A stretch of 64,000 bases of DNA from Centropus unirufus (Eukaryota > Chordata > Aves > Cuculiformes > Centropidae): NCBI GenBank assembly GCA_013397695.1, contig VYZI01000075.1:1492000-1555999 (forward strand), given 5' to 3'. Below the pieces are notes generated by a model, which worked only from the letters and a program-made list of their open reading frames with translations, was not told the DNA's origin and made no database searches. Shown here piece after piece: positions 1 to 12,834 of this stretch. The number at the start of each line of letters is the position of its first letter. Within the stretch, counting starts at the first letter, position 1. Position numbers and translations under genes: made by a program.

Positions 1-95
1 TTTTTTTTTCCCTCCAGCCTTTGAACAGTCCAGAATTTCCAGCATAAATAGTTTTGCTTTTCCAGCAAATTAGGACAGGAGATTTTGCAAATTTG

Positions 96-181
96 GGGGT
101 TGTCCTATGCAGGAATAAGGGTTGGACACAGTGATCCTTGTGGGTCCCTTCCAACTCAAGTCATTCTGGGATTCTGTGATT
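96..181 (+). mobile_element. CR1 LINE, 3' end fragment
   Basis: The stretch ends in the typical avian CR1 tail: 'gttggacacagtgatcct', then 'gggtcccttccaactc', and a terminal 'attctgtgat' octamer-like end. The part before this, 'cctatgcaggaataaggg', matches in reverse complement the same part of the larger copy at 51023-51527, so the two probably belong to related subfamilies. Only the 3' end is present, as is usual for 5'-truncated CR1. It lies downstream of KCNQ1 and is the only plus-strand CR1 I found here. The 5' boundary is approximate. Confidence 0.8.
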
Positions 182-1569
182 AACTTATATAGCTCAGTGG
201 AACAGGTTTCCATAATTCCTCTTGTGTTACTGGCAACATGGAGTGCAGAGGGGACTATGAGCCACTCTTGGCTAGATATATGAAAGCTTCAGCTGCACCA
301 GGAGAATATAACCCAGGGTAGCACAGCAGCAGGAACTGTAGTGGACATCAGAGCCTATTTCCAGTTTGTTTGCATTAACCTCTATAGAGTCCTAAGTTTC
401 TGGGAGGGTGCATGAGGCGAAGCAGCAAAACGAGCTTCTTCCTTTCCCTTCCACACAGCTTCCCTCCTCCTTCTTCTGACAGGACTACACGCAGAATTGG
501 GAAGAGGCAAAAGGAATCTCTGTGTTAGGAGCTATTTCTACCTCACAAAACACCATGAACTTGTGTTCAGAAACGCTTCTTGTTACCTCCTTTCAACTGC
601 ACCCTCCCCCCCTCTATCCTCCAGATTCAGAGGCATGTAGGCACAGAATATTTGGGAATGGAAAATACCACAGCCTTGCACCCTGGATAGAGGAGACCCT
701 GGCAGCTGCAAGTCTTAGGTTGGAGAAAGACAGTAAGAACACAAAAGTAATGAGCAGGAAGCACTCACGAGGCAGGGAGTGTTTTGGGCTTGTCAGGAGA
801 GGAAAGAAGGGGAAAAAAAAGCAGCTCTGCAGATCCAAGCTTGATTACTCTTAATCCTCCACATAAGTATCCAGCTCCTCCCAATATTTCTTTTTTTCCT
901 GCCCCATCATCTTTGTTGTTGCTTGTCTTGATGATTTGCTTAAAGTATTAGTCAACTCTAGATCTTATACTGGTAGAAGCATCAAAATAGAGGATAGGTA
1001 GCATATATCCACTACAAACTATCCTGCAGTTAGCACAGTCCTCTAGAAAGACCTGCCAGGTAATGGCTTTTGAGAGGAGCTCAGACATCTGGACTAGCCA
1101 TTTCACCCCACTGTACATGGAAGATAAAGGTTAGATAGGGCATGAGAATGGGCCGAGGATATAATCCAGGGCAATGGATAAACTGATGGCACATCTCTTA
1201 TATGCATTGCTGACTTCAGATCTACTGCAAAGTGATTCACGCAGACTCCCAAGTCAGTGGGTTTCTGTGCAGGTGGAGCTCCCCACTGAGCAATGGTTTG
1301 TGAGTCTGGGGTCCCAGATAACAGGCTTGTTCGGGAGGTTTTTGTCTATAAAGCAGCTGGTCCTTTCTGAGTGCTAGATGTGATGCATAGTTCTTTTCAT
1401 CAGTCCTTTTTTATCACCTGTTTTTCTTTGAAAATTTTGATAATTTTCATTCAAAAGATGTATTCAAGCCAATCCTGCATGAAGGACCACTGGAGTCTGG
1501 CACTGAGGGCTGTTGTTAACACTCCTTGGGCTCTGTCCCCCATCAGAGAGGGCTGGGCACCTGTGACTG
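182..1569. other. Intergenic sequence, nothing recognised
   Basis: Non-coding sequence of mixed composition. Reading frames of up to 110 codons occur on both strands, overlap each other and show no family signature, so I do not call them genes. No repeat family, RNA gene or splice-bounded exon was recognised. CpG dinucleotides begin to rise towards the right end, where the CpG island starts. Confidence 0.5.
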
Positions 1570-2520
1570 GGGATGTCAACAGCGACCGCAGAGGTGATGG
1601 TCACCACATTTCAGGCATCTAAAGCGTACGGGAGGTGGCATTCCCATCAACAGTGTCTGTCTAAAAAGGAAAATGGCTACTTATGATTTTATTTTTGTAA
1701 TGTGGTTAAGGAAGAGATGCTCTGAGAGACAAAGCGCAGCCTTACAACTGAGTGCAAGAGTTCAGCCCCGCAGCAGGGACTGCTGGGATCATGTCACAAC
1801 GTAAAATGATGGGGAAAAAAATTAAAAATCACCACATTCCCGCAGACTCCGGCCGGGGTGGGGCCCAGGACGTGGCGGGTCAGGGCAGACCCTCCCTTTC
1901 TCGCCCGCAGCGGGGCCGGGGCCGCAATAGCACCGCGTCGCGCGCGCTCCCCCTGCTGGCCGCGCCGCAGCAGCGCGCCCCGAGGGGGGGGATTCCCGCC
2001 CGTGCCCAGGGGCTCTGGCAGCGCGGCCAAAGGCAAACGGCGCAGTCACGGTCGTTGTAACCATCACAGAAAGGCGGTTTTCCTCTGGGAAGTGATTAAA
2101 ATCCCCGGCACTGTCCTCGCTTTTACTTTGGGGTATTGCTCCGGGTGGGAGCGTGGCATCCAGAGGCGGGAGAGGACTGGAGGTTCAGTCCATGGGCCCC
2201 ATTTCTAAGCGTTCTAGATTAAAGAGTAGTTCGAACCGTTTTCCAAAAATCTACGTTGTCAACAACTCACACAAATGCATTCCCCTCCCTGCCCAACGCT
2301 GCTGAGCATCCGCGTCAAAAGGAGAGCAGAGGAGAGCCACACGTCAAGCTCGCACCATGTCTTGCTGCGATCTCACCTCCCACCTTGGGCGAATAAACCC
2401 AAAGGGACAGGGGATAGACAAGCACCAGAGTACATTTTATCACGTGCTGCCGCATTTCTGGTTGGAAAGTTGCGTGTGGAGCCTCGCTTTGCTCCTCTTG
2501 TGGAGGCCTTAACCTCGAGT
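1570..2520. promoter_or_regulatory. CpG island, core about 1840-2070
   Basis: The core is strongly GC-rich and holds about 30 CpG dinucleotides in roughly 220 bases by eye count (for example 'caccgcgtcgcgcgcgctcc' and 'gccgcgccgcagcagcgcgc'). The flanks hold scattered CpGs from about 1580 to 2480. The rest of the window is CpG-depleted, so this stretch has probably been unmethylated in the germ line, which usually marks a promoter. A consensus-like kappa-B site (ggggattccc) lies at 1988-1997. There is no TATA box at an obvious position. The overlapping frames of 80-116 codons are expected by chance in GC-rich DNA and contain no domain I know; in particular no CDKN1C-type CDK-inhibitor motif is visible. 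The direction of any transcript is unknown. Confidence 0.75.
1988..1997. promoter_or_regulatory. Consensus-like NF-kappa-B site in CpG island
   Basis: The ten bases ggggattccc fit the general kappa-B pattern GGGRNWYYCC and sit in the centre of the CpG island. A ten-base match in GC-rich DNA can arise by chance, so function is only a suggestion. Confidence 0.3.
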
Positions 2521-5205
2521 GAGAAATAAAGCTGAGACTCGGGACTAGCTAAGCTGGGCTGTGGAGACAGCCCATGCTGACCCTGGTTCCAAGGGTAACA
2601 AGAGAGTAACAGGTGAAAAAGGGCAAAAAAAGAGCAAGTCTGTTTGAGTACTAAAATACACATCCAAAGCCACCCACCAGGAGTTAAAGGCACTTGGTCA
2701 GCTCCACTTGAGATGTAACTAATATCAGTGCTGAGCTTAACAGAACTGGTTTTAATAACAGCTCCGAGGTGCTAAGGGGAGAGCTAATGATATTGGAGAA
2801 AATGGGGATGAACAGCTCCTTTTCTCACAGTGGTTGGACATTTCAACCAAGATGCCTGGCCCTGGAAGAGTTCATCTCTAATATTACTCTTTCTATGCAG
2901 CACTTCAGAGTTACCCTGTCACTGAGATAAAGGGGAAAATGGCACCAGTTTTATACCTCCCAGTGCTGATCTCCATGTGCACTTTCAAAATCTTGACAGT
3001 TTTGTCTGTCTCCTCAGACCAAAGACAGACATAAAAAAACCAAAACCCTTCTGACTCATTAAATGTTTAAGATGTTTATCCATGTGGCAGAGATAGACGT
3101 TTTGGTTTCTTAAAATTTTATATCTATTTCACTGAAATGGAATCTTGTATTTACTCCAGGAATGAAGAGGGAAACTTCTGCCTTTGTTGCAATCCCACTT
3201 CCCACCCACTCCACACATCCCAAACCCCTTCAAAACTAGACTGCAATCTGACTGCTGCAATTAGAACAGTAATCAGAAGGCAGTGAGTATTTTAATTGGC
3301 TACAGAGTATGTGGCATGCTTAAATCTCTAGAGATAACATAGAGAACATAATGAGCAACCTTGATTTTTTTTCAAGACAAGTTTGTAGAGTTTTAATTTT
3401 ATAGCACAAAGAGAACACCTGATGTGATTTTAAAATAAGGATAATGCCTTTTTTTTGCAATAACTAGGTGAAGGATGGCAAAATTAAAATATTTAAGTTT
3501 TTTTTTTGAGATAGATTTTAAATACTTAACATGTCATTTTAGATAGTATTTAATTAATAAGAAGTGATGCACATGTAATTTGGCCAAAGAAAGGTGGCAG
3601 AGTTGTTCTAGGAGCAAAATCTACCATTATAGTAAATGAAATTAGCTAATTTTAAGAGGAGTATTTAGTAAAAAGAGAGGTAACAAGACATCCAAAATCC
3701 CAGACTAGCAAATGGGGAAAAAAGGCATGGGAGGAATATTCAAACAGGGGAGATAAAGCTCAAATAATAACAAAAACTACTGAAAAAAATATTAGAGATC
3801 CCAAAAAAATAATCAGACAACCAGTGAACCCAACGCTAGGAATGTAAAGAAAAGATTTTTAATCAAAGCAGTGAAGAACTAAGGGCAGGATTGTGACAGT
3901 GTTTGGAAAATTTGGGTGTCTCACAGGGAGAATCTCAACTGGTCCTGATTTTCAGATAGCCAGTGCTTTTTTCTTGCCAAAAATCCATTTTTGAGAGAGA
4001 TCAGGCTATATTAATTTAATCACAGGGACCTAATATTACTGATTAGGTATGGACAACTTGCCTTGGTTTTGTGCTGTTGAATATGGAAATGGAAGGGAGA
4101 AAGAAATGACTAATGGAATTGTGGTGAATGAGGCTAGGAAAGAGGCAACAGTGCTGGAAAAGTGGGAGACCTGAGTTGGAGAAGGAGCGCACAGGTTATG
4201 AATTGTGAGTCTGGGGGTCAAGTCATTGCCTTGTGAAGAAGGAAGCTTGAAAAATCCAGCCCAATCTGATCTGCCAGTCAGGACAGCCGCCCTCAGCTGA
4301 GCAACTGCTGTGACCCTGTCTAACATTTGAAATATTTCTCCATCAGTAACAGCTTGCAGCAGTTGTATATCTGCCAAATGACATATTTCATGATTCCCCT
4401 ATACAGTATACCTGGTTAAAACCTACATGTATATTTGTGGATAACATCAGAGGTGGTAGTGCTTTCTTTTAACATCTCAGTACATGTTTTCTGTCCTTGA
4501 TTTCTTTTTCTAGTAAACCAGCATGGAGTAGGATTCTCAGCAAACATACTTAGCTCACAACTCCAAAATACACCAAAAGGACAATACCAGTCTAAACTCC
4601 CCTTACCTGTGTATATCAGAAAAAGGAGCCGATCAGGTGTTTTGAAGACTCTATATAGGCAAAAACAGAAAGATTAAAAGAATATCACCACTACCCCTCT
4701 CTCACTGAGAGGTGTTCCTCCATCCTCATTTCTCTCTGGGAACAGCTTAGTAGCGCTAACACTCACTTAAGACACGGCCTTTCCCAAGGCTCCCTGAAGA
4801 AGGAATTATGTAAGCAGAGTCAGCAAAGGATCAGCAGGGAGAAGGGGAGGTTTATTGGCAGGGCTATTCCTGCTTCTCATTGCTGGCCATGCCACAGCTG
4901 TGAGCACCTTGGAACTAGCAAAGAGCAGAGCCGCCCTCAGAGGCTGCAAGCTGAAGTCAATTATGTGCCAGGTGCATACAGATCACATTTTGCTGGCTTT
5001 CAGGGTGCTTTGCAATCTGATTACACTTCTTGGTGTTTATTCCCCTCAAATAGAGAGCTAAGAAGCTGCTTGTTTGTAACAAGACCTGAGGCTTTCATGT
5101 GGTCCTATGGCTTGAGAAGGTGTGATTCCGAAAACAAGGCACCAAATGATCATTGGACGAAAGTAAAGGCAATGCTGCCATTTTAAGCAGCTACGTTTTC
5201 ACTGC
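2521..5205. other. Intergenic sequence, nothing recognised
   Basis: AT-rich, CpG-poor non-coding DNA with short A and T runs, for example around 3440-3510 and 3780-3810. A 113-codon minus-strand frame at 4036-4377 shows no family signature and lies in AT-rich surroundings; I do not call it a gene. No repeat family or RNA gene was recognised. Confidence 0.5.
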
Positions 5206-5372
5206 ATCACAGAATGGTGGGGGTTGAAAGGGACCCCTGAAGATCATTTAGTCCAACTCCTCTGCCAAAGCGGGTTCACCTAGAACAGGCTGTGCAGGAG
5301 CCTGTCCAAGTGAGTTTTGAATATCTCCAGAGAAGGAGATTCCACAATCTCTGTGGACAGGTCCCTGTTTGC
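5206..5372 (-). mobile_element. CR1 LINE fragment
   Basis: Read on the plus strand it starts with the reversed CR1 tail 'atcacagaatggtggggg', followed by 'ttgaaagggacccctgaaga' and 'agtccaactcctctgccaaa', then 'cctagaacaggctgtgcagg' and 'atctccagagaaggagattc'. This order is the reverse complement of the 3' part of common avian CR1 subfamilies. The copy is 5'-truncated near 5372; both ends are approximate. Confidence 0.9.
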
Positions 5373-7080
5373 AGCCTAAATAACATTCATTTCAAGCCAT
5401 AGAGTAATATCTAGCAGTGCATTAGTGTGGCAGGCTGTTTTCCATGGGAGACATCAACCTTCATCCTATAATAAACAGAAGAACTCTAAGCCTGGCTCAG
5501 GTCTCACTGCATCTCCTTACAGTACTCACCAGCTCCAGCAGCAGGTACATCAGGCCTGGACATCAGTCTCTTTAGGCAATCCCAATAAATTCTCATTGCA
5601 ACAAGAGTACAAAACACCTTTTTATTTTATCTATGAGCAATGAATGAGTCAGAGAGGATGCACAAGGCAGCTGGAGGAGAAACAATCCTTACTGTTTTGC
5701 AGAGAGCACGTTATCTAACAGGAGCTCCAGCATGTTCGTAGCTTTCTATCCTAACCTTTTAAGAAAGATAAAGCTAGAAATGCCACCTATACTCTCAAAA
5801 TAAGTCCAGAGGAAACTACCATCTGCATAGCCCTCATATCTGGTATTTTCTCAGTGTGCTTAGTAAGGGAATACATGTTTTGCTATACATTTTATGTTTT
5901 GCGTAATATTTTGTAGAATTACAAATTGTTCACCTGATAAATCTGCATTTTCCCATGCACAGCTGGTCTTGAAGGACCTATCAGTTGGTTACACAGCAAA
6001 TTCTCTAGAACCCAGAATAGGGTTAGTCCAAAATACACTTTCTCGTGCCCTTTATATGAGGACCAGAGCTTAGAAGAGGAGGGACAGGCTGCTTCCGTTT
6101 TAAGTTACAGTTCAGTAAACAGAATTCATCTAAACAGGGGAAAGGACATAAGACAACACAGAAATGAGAAATTATTTTTCAGTCAGAAACTGTGGGGTTT
6201 TGTATCATTTTGTTTCCTAAATATAAGCCATTAGCTACTGCAATGACAGTGGATGATGGACAACAGTCTAACCCTTCCTAACATTTACTTTTCTGTAGAG
6301 AGGTTTTTGCAGCCTGGATCCTGATCTGTTCCCCATTGGGTGCTGGATTTTACACTGTATTAAATGTTCTCTGTCGAAGAGCTGTTACTTACACAAGATT
6401 CACTGGCACAGTGAAACCATTGCCCTAAAATTCAGATTAAAACCGCTTTCCAGGAATCATCTCTTCAAGTAATTTTACTGTTAGAATGGTCTTGTATAGC
6501 TCTCCCCTACAAAACATGGAGCCAAATTCATGTCAATGTAAGCTGTCCAAATCCACACTGCATTCCAGATCTGCCCAGTAGTTTATCTCGCTGTGCACAT
6601 GATGCGTGTCTGCTCACTTCATAAAACTCTTTTTAATTCCTGGAATTGTGAAACAAACTCCTTGCTTTCCTGGAATACCTGTGTTGGTAGGCTTATCCAG
6701 CAGCTTTAAATAAATATCTTAATTTTGGTTACTAGGCAACTTACTCCTCAACAACAGAGCAAACCTCATCCCTTTTCCTGTTGTTTTTCTTATTTAAGCA
6801 TATATGTTACCTTGTCATAACTTGTTGATTATGATAGCTAGCCACAACCAGGGTAAAACTGTCTTTCTCATTTCTTTAGGTATATTAATTAAAGCCAGGA
6901 TTTTGATCCGTATTGCAGACAGAAAGAGGATTTAGCAGTCTCTGCAGGCCAAGGGTGGGAGGATGCAGGGAGCAGGCAATGGGGTGACTGCTGCTGCTGT
7001 GGTAAGGACCTGAACCCCTTCTGCAGGTACTATTTTCCCCAAACTCTATCTCAAACTGCACTGGTAAGCATAGCTACATC

Positions 7081-7100
7081 AAATAAATAAATAAATAAAA
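7081..7100. repeat. (AAAT)n microsatellite
   Basis: Five repeats of a four-base AAAT unit in AT-rich intergenic DNA. Confidence 0.9.
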
Positions 7101-9039
7101 TCTAAGTTAAAACAATGTGAAAGTGCCTACAATTCGGAACAGAATTTATCCTTACTGTGTAATCTACAGGTTTGCCTGTATGCTTTCTAGAGCAACTGCA
7201 GATCACATGTCTCACTTTCTGCTCATTTGTCTCTTTGCCTGAATCATACACCTAGGGTGCCCCAACCCATATTTCTACATTGACCCTTACAGGGTTATTT
7301 TAAGCAAAAGCCCTGCCTTGGCCCCATTTCCACACCAGCCAGAGGCTGTTTCCGGACATGTTGTAATCAAGGCCTCATTTAAGCTGTAACAAGTTGGTCT
7401 CAAATTCTGTACCAGGCTTCCTGGATTTCTTTTGGTCTGGCAGAAGCAAAATTCTGCAAAAAGATTTCAGCAAGCTTGAGATGAAATAAAAGAAGAAAAT
7501 CTCTTACAATCTCTGTGAGTAGTTTTCATACAAAATTCAGTGATTTACTTTGCCTATTCCCTTCCAGTTTTCCAGAAAGCTGGAAAGCTCACTTAAAGAA
7601 AGTTTCCCAGTTTTGCAGTATTGACATCCATCTGTGCAGCAGGAGGAGGACCAGGCAGTTGAGCAGGGACCGTTGGGGCATGTAGCATGTGGTGAAGCCC
7701 AAAGCTTGTGTTACAAGCAGGTTAGTTGGATAATCCTGGTATTGTGACTGGCCCCAGAATGATTCATGGTGGGCTCTCCGTACTGCTGGGAAATGCCATG
7801 TATAAGCACTTGGACTGGTATGATGTGGAGACCACTCAAAGCCTAATAAGATTAAATAAAACAACCCAAAGGGTGCTCTTGACTGTTTACAAGTGACATG
7901 TTTTAGCTTCCATGTTTTCCCTCTAGCTTATAAGGCTGTATTATGGTGTCAACACTAAAAATACCATAGTCTGACAGCAGAAGCATACCTAGTCATAAAG
8001 ACTTGTTTACTAATTATCAAACATTTCCTACCCCTGCCTCCCTATTTGCTGCTCATTTTTTAATCCAGCCTGACCTGCGTCTTGTGAAAGGCATCTCACT
8101 TGGTGGGACACCTTCTCAGAGTGAATCCAGACACATCCACCCCGTCACACAGATGTTAGACTTTACAAGAACATCTGTAGTGCTGCAATAATATAATTAT
8201 TAATTCTAATAGTGAATACTAGCCAAAACCAAGCCACCCTTGATGTGAGGGGAGCTGTAGCAAGTCTAATAACACTTGATAATAGTCTGCATGAGATAAT
8301 GAGTAATTGAAGAGTAAGAGGATGCCGGTTGCAGCTATGGAGGTGACAAGGCTGATGTAGTTCAGGCTGTTAGAGCTTTCTTTCCACGAACCTAGAAATG
8401 GGACTTTGGAGAAACTCAAGCTTTGGAGAATTCTCTGATGGTCGGCAGAAATGTTCTTCATTAACTACCACAAAAATGTCACTTGTGGCTTCTCTCTTAC
8501 AGATTAGTGTTACGTACAGGTTGTGATAGCATCTGTGTGGGCTTTGAAGGACCTAAGTATGTAATCTGGCATACTGATAGAGTTGGCTACAGAGTGAAGG
8601 AACTGGAGGCCAGACCCTAGTGCAGATGGAAACAGTGCCAGTTGCATCACTGTGCAATTTTATGAATTATAGATGCACTTTTTTTGCAGATGTTGACTGC
8701 AGTAAAACATGTGCAAATTGTATGCTACAAACGTTGCTGAAATTAAAAGTTTACTTGAGAAGCAATACAAGTTTTCTACAGAAACAACATTGTTGGGACT
8801 TGTTGAAGTGCTTAATATGAATTTTAACACACAAGCCATTAAAATGAAGATCTCTGGCATTTGCAGGCACACATATGGGCCTTTTAAAATTATTCTTCTG
8901 GTTTGGCAGCTCCTATGGTCCTTGAATAATGCACAATCTCCTTTTATATGTTCCTGTAAGATGATTCTGCAAAGTTGGCATTTTAAAAAAAAAAAAGTGG
9001 AGAAAAAAATCGGTGAAGCACGGATCTGTTCAAAGGGAA

Positions 9040-9196
9040 ACTTTGCAAAACTGCTTCATTTGCATGATTACTTTTGCAAATCCTAACCGATATCTGTGCT
9101 TTGTGCTCCTTTGTTTTTGTTTGGCTGCTTCTAGATGCTCAAATCTGGAAGCAGACTTTTGAAAGCAGCCCTGAGCCTGGCTTTGCAAATGAAATG
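9040..9196. promoter_or_regulatory. Cluster of octamer-like sites, possible enhancer
   Basis: A perfect POU-factor octamer, atttgcat, lies at 9058-9065. Around it are several close relatives: 'ctttgcaaaa' just upstream, 'ttttgcaaat' just downstream, and 'tttgcaaatg' near 9182-9191. Four such elements within about 150 bases is more than I would expect by eye, but no cross-species conservation can be judged here. Enhancer function is inference only. Confidence 0.2.
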
Positions 9197-10265
9197 TCAG
9201 TGCTGTCCAAGGCCGGGGACACTTTCTGTGCTGATAAGCAACTCCTCTGAGTGGCCAAACTGATCCATCTCCCGCTCTGACAGTGCCTTTGTCTAACCTG
9301 ACTGTTGAGCGAGGCTTTAAGGCTAAGAAGAGGATAAAACCCTACAATTGACCATGTCCAATGACTGCCTCCATCATGTGACATTTCCTCCACATACATA
9401 AAGGCATAATTGACACTTTGGACCTTGCAGATGTTTTGCAATTCATTTGGTTCCCACAAAGATACGAGAAAAGTAAGTCTCGTGAACCAGCAATACGGTG
9501 TTTTCCTCTGAACATGCTCTTATCTCTAAAACATATTTAGATGCAAATTGCCCCATGTCTCATGGCTTCATTTGTTTGGTTTTGCTTTTTCCTCTTAACA
9601 GAATGTGCCATTTCTTTTTCAAGTATAAAATTATTCAGATGTTCCTGAAAAAACTGAGCCTATTTGACTTCTTAGCAACTGATCTGGTTCACATGTGAAT
9701 GGCAGTATATTCTGCCCTCTGCTCATGGCATTCTGCTTTAGGCTTCTTAATTCAATTTACCTTTCTGACTCTTCAGCGAGCTTTTCCAAGAGAATCCTCT
9801 TTTCTAAGGAGCCTTTTGCTCTTCTCTGAACAGAAGCAGATGTTATGAACAACTGGTTGGCTTCACCTGGGTCTCGGAGGTCTGCACAAAGGCATAGCAG
9901 TGTGGTTAAGTGTGGCCCCCACGCAGTACAGAGTTGTCTTAGTGCAAATCTTGCAAAATAATCACCTTGTCATGTCACTGAGCAAAGTTTTATCCTCTGA
10001 GGCTTGTCCCTCGTTCTATAAAAGAGGGAAGATGGTAATTCCCTCCTGATTTGGTTAAAAATTTTCCTATAAGCAGCCTTTGTTTTCACAGCAGGAGACT
10101 CCTTGTGCTTAGCCTTACGATCACAACTCCCTTCAGCTCTATTTGCTCCTAACTAGCTGCTCTGACATGACAGGGCAGTAAAGGCAGGAATGTTGCTAGG
10201 TACAGTGTCTGCCTGGTTTACTTTCCTCGCTCTGAATTTAACAAGGGCAAGAAAGTGGCAGCTCC

Positions 10266-10280
10266 TTTTTTTTTTTTTTT
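10266..10280. repeat. Poly(T) tract
   Basis: A run of 15 T. No target-site duplication or retrocopy body was recognised beside it. Confidence 0.9.
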
Positions 10281-12815
10281 CCAAAAGAGAAATAAAAATA
10301 GCTCCTTTGGACAAACTGTTCTAGGCTGAGTTTGCAGGCAGTAATTTCTTCCAGAAACAAAATGAGCTCTGTGATGTCTTTCCATACTGCATGTACCACT
10401 TGTGCCTCTGCCTGTGTGGCTTCACGTTCCTCTAAGTAATGATTAACAATAATATAGATATTTAGTCTTTTCTTCTCTGGTGATGGATACTTCATACACA
10501 CACATACATGCATATATATACGGTCTCCTCACTTCCTTTAATAATGAAGCTTATGTCAATCTAGCTGACACTTGTTAAAAAACTCAGATCAGCATGGGAC
10601 AGGGAACTCCCCAAAATACTGTGCAGGAAAGAAAGCAGGGCCAGTCTGGACCATTAAGAAGAACTATGGTCTGACCAGTGGGAATAAAAGGAAAGCACAG
10701 ATCCCATTTTATTTTTCTTTATAAGGGGTATAGGAACTCACTCTTTATCTTGTTGTCCTGCATATTTTACCTTCCTAGGTATTTAAAAAATAATCTCAAT
10801 TACACAGTGTTCTTTTAAGTATGACTGACAGTCATGGTAACTGAGGTCGTTTTGTCGCTGTCTGCTGATAACCTTGGCAACTGGCACTCCTAGAGATACC
10901 ACAGTAACATCTTGTCCACCTACACCTCCTTTTCCTTTGCCTCTATGACACACATAAAGAATGTTTAAGGATTCCAAAGCCTTACCACTGAATTGTGCAA
11001 AACTCCACAGTCACCAAGGCAAACCTGGGTGATTCTGCTGCAAGGAAATGTTATTGCTTTTAAACAAGCTTCTAAAAAACTGACGTACAGGGTCAGCAGG
11101 ATGACTAAACAAAGAAGGTACAGAACAGCAGGAATGGCCACAAACCTCAACTTTGCTGGGTCAGTCAGTGTATCTAGTCTTCACTCACACGGCTTGTAAT
11201 ATTTACTAAGGCAAACATGATTTCCTATACTAGAAGGATTTTGATTTGTCTATGGAAAGCCTAATAAGAACCAAAGCCACTGGTGAACAAATTCAGACCA
11301 AAATAGGAAAAGCTGTCCATTTTAATAATGGGGGGATTCAGGCTGTGACAAACTTCAGGGAAAGCAGCAGATCTTGGTGTCTTCACGTCAGGGTCAAATG
11401 ACTTTTTGAAAGATAACACTTAAGTCAGACAAATTGCTGGGCTCAGCAAAGAGGAACTGGGTGAGATTTGTGGACTGTGTCATACACAAGTTCAGATCAG
11501 ATGCTCTTAATGGGCTCTTCTGCCTTTAAAAGCTATGAGCAACTAGGATATCCTGAGTCATGTTGAGAGGTTCCCTGCCTTTAGAGGAAACCATAGTTTG
11601 TGCTCTCTTTCACAAATAAAGCTAGTGGCATCCTAAAACTGGGAATCCTGCTGCTCCTTCCCTGACATTTAGAAACCTTCAAGAATGTACTCGTAGTCAA
11701 CTTACATATTTGTTCCTGAGGTAACATTGTTCTTTGGGTGGAACAGCACTTCTCCTTCCAGTATATATTTATGGAAAGCAACTGTGGCCTTTGGCGTTGC
11801 TAAGTTAGCCAGAGAAATTCCTAATACAGGCTTCCAGTTCCTCTGTTTGCCCTCGTTAGCTTTCAGCTGCTCCATGCCACTTTCAGGAAGGACTTATCCA
11901 TCTCAGGTAACCAGACCACTACACAGCACCCCAGCTGAAGGTGTAGAACACCCACACCTCCTGAAGAAATACCTCACCTGATACTATTTGCAGACCAAAA
12001 GTGCCTTTTACAGGAGGGGACTGCCTGCTCTGATTCACTTCCAGTTGTTCTCATGCTCTGAAGCTGGAGAGATGCTGAGGGACCTCATGGCTTTAGCTCC
12101 CCATCTCTGATGTTGGAACAGGAGAGGTAGGGAGGGCTGCAAGAGGGGGAGGAGGGTTGCACAACTGAGACCCAGTTTCTAATCCATGCAATATCAGTGT
12201 ACAGACCTTTGTTGTGCACTCGGTAGCACTGCAATCCCAGGTGCTTTGCCTGTAGTTTCCCAGCTGGCCCTGCTTTGTTGGTCAGGACGGAGGGCTTCGC
12301 ACCTACAAAGATAAAACAGGGACTCTGGTGGAGCGAATTGCTGATAACTTTCAAGACTTAGATAGAAAAATAGGAACTCTCTCCAAATCTATAACAAAGC
12401 AAGGATATTTCCAGCCCCTCCTCCTCACTGTTAAAAGCTGCCAAGCAAAACACAGCTAAGCCAGCCCTGCTCACAATCAGCTCTGTCTCCTCTTGCATAT
12501 GCACTCTAGCGTGGTCTCTGCTTCTATGATCATACACCACACCAAACATGGGATGAAGTAAATACACTTATCATGGTGGCACACCTAATGAACAGGTTAG
12601 GGATAAAACATATGGCAAACCAAAACTGAATTTCATGAGAATATTTATAGCCAGTCTTTGGCTCAGAGTTACATCTCACAGTCATTTTCAGCCACCGGCT
12701 CTGAGGTCTACTAAACAAACATTGTTTCATGCTGGGAAACCCCTGTTTTTCCTCTTTCCTCAGTAGGTCTGGAACAATTTAGGCCAATCTTTTTTAAAAT
12801 TGTCTTTAGATTGTG

Positions 12816-12834
12816 TATATATATATATATATAT
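12816..12834. repeat. (TA)n microsatellite
   Basis: About nine TA dinucleotides preceded by 'ttgtg', in intergenic DNA. Confidence 0.95.

Noticed and set aside
1752..2208. Overlapping frames of 80-116 codons in the CpG island as a gene, possibly CDKN1C
   Set aside because: No CDK-inhibitor domain or other family motif is visible, and long chance frames are expected in GC-rich DNA. Their proteins are Arg/Pro/Gly-rich in every frame, as composition alone predicts.
4036..4377. 113-codon minus-strand frame
   Set aside because: No family signature, no splice or promoter context, and AT-rich surroundings.
8709..9086. 125-codon plus-strand frame
   Set aside because: It starts and ends in AT-rich DNA, contains a Lys run from an A tract (about 8986-8997) and has no recognisable domain.
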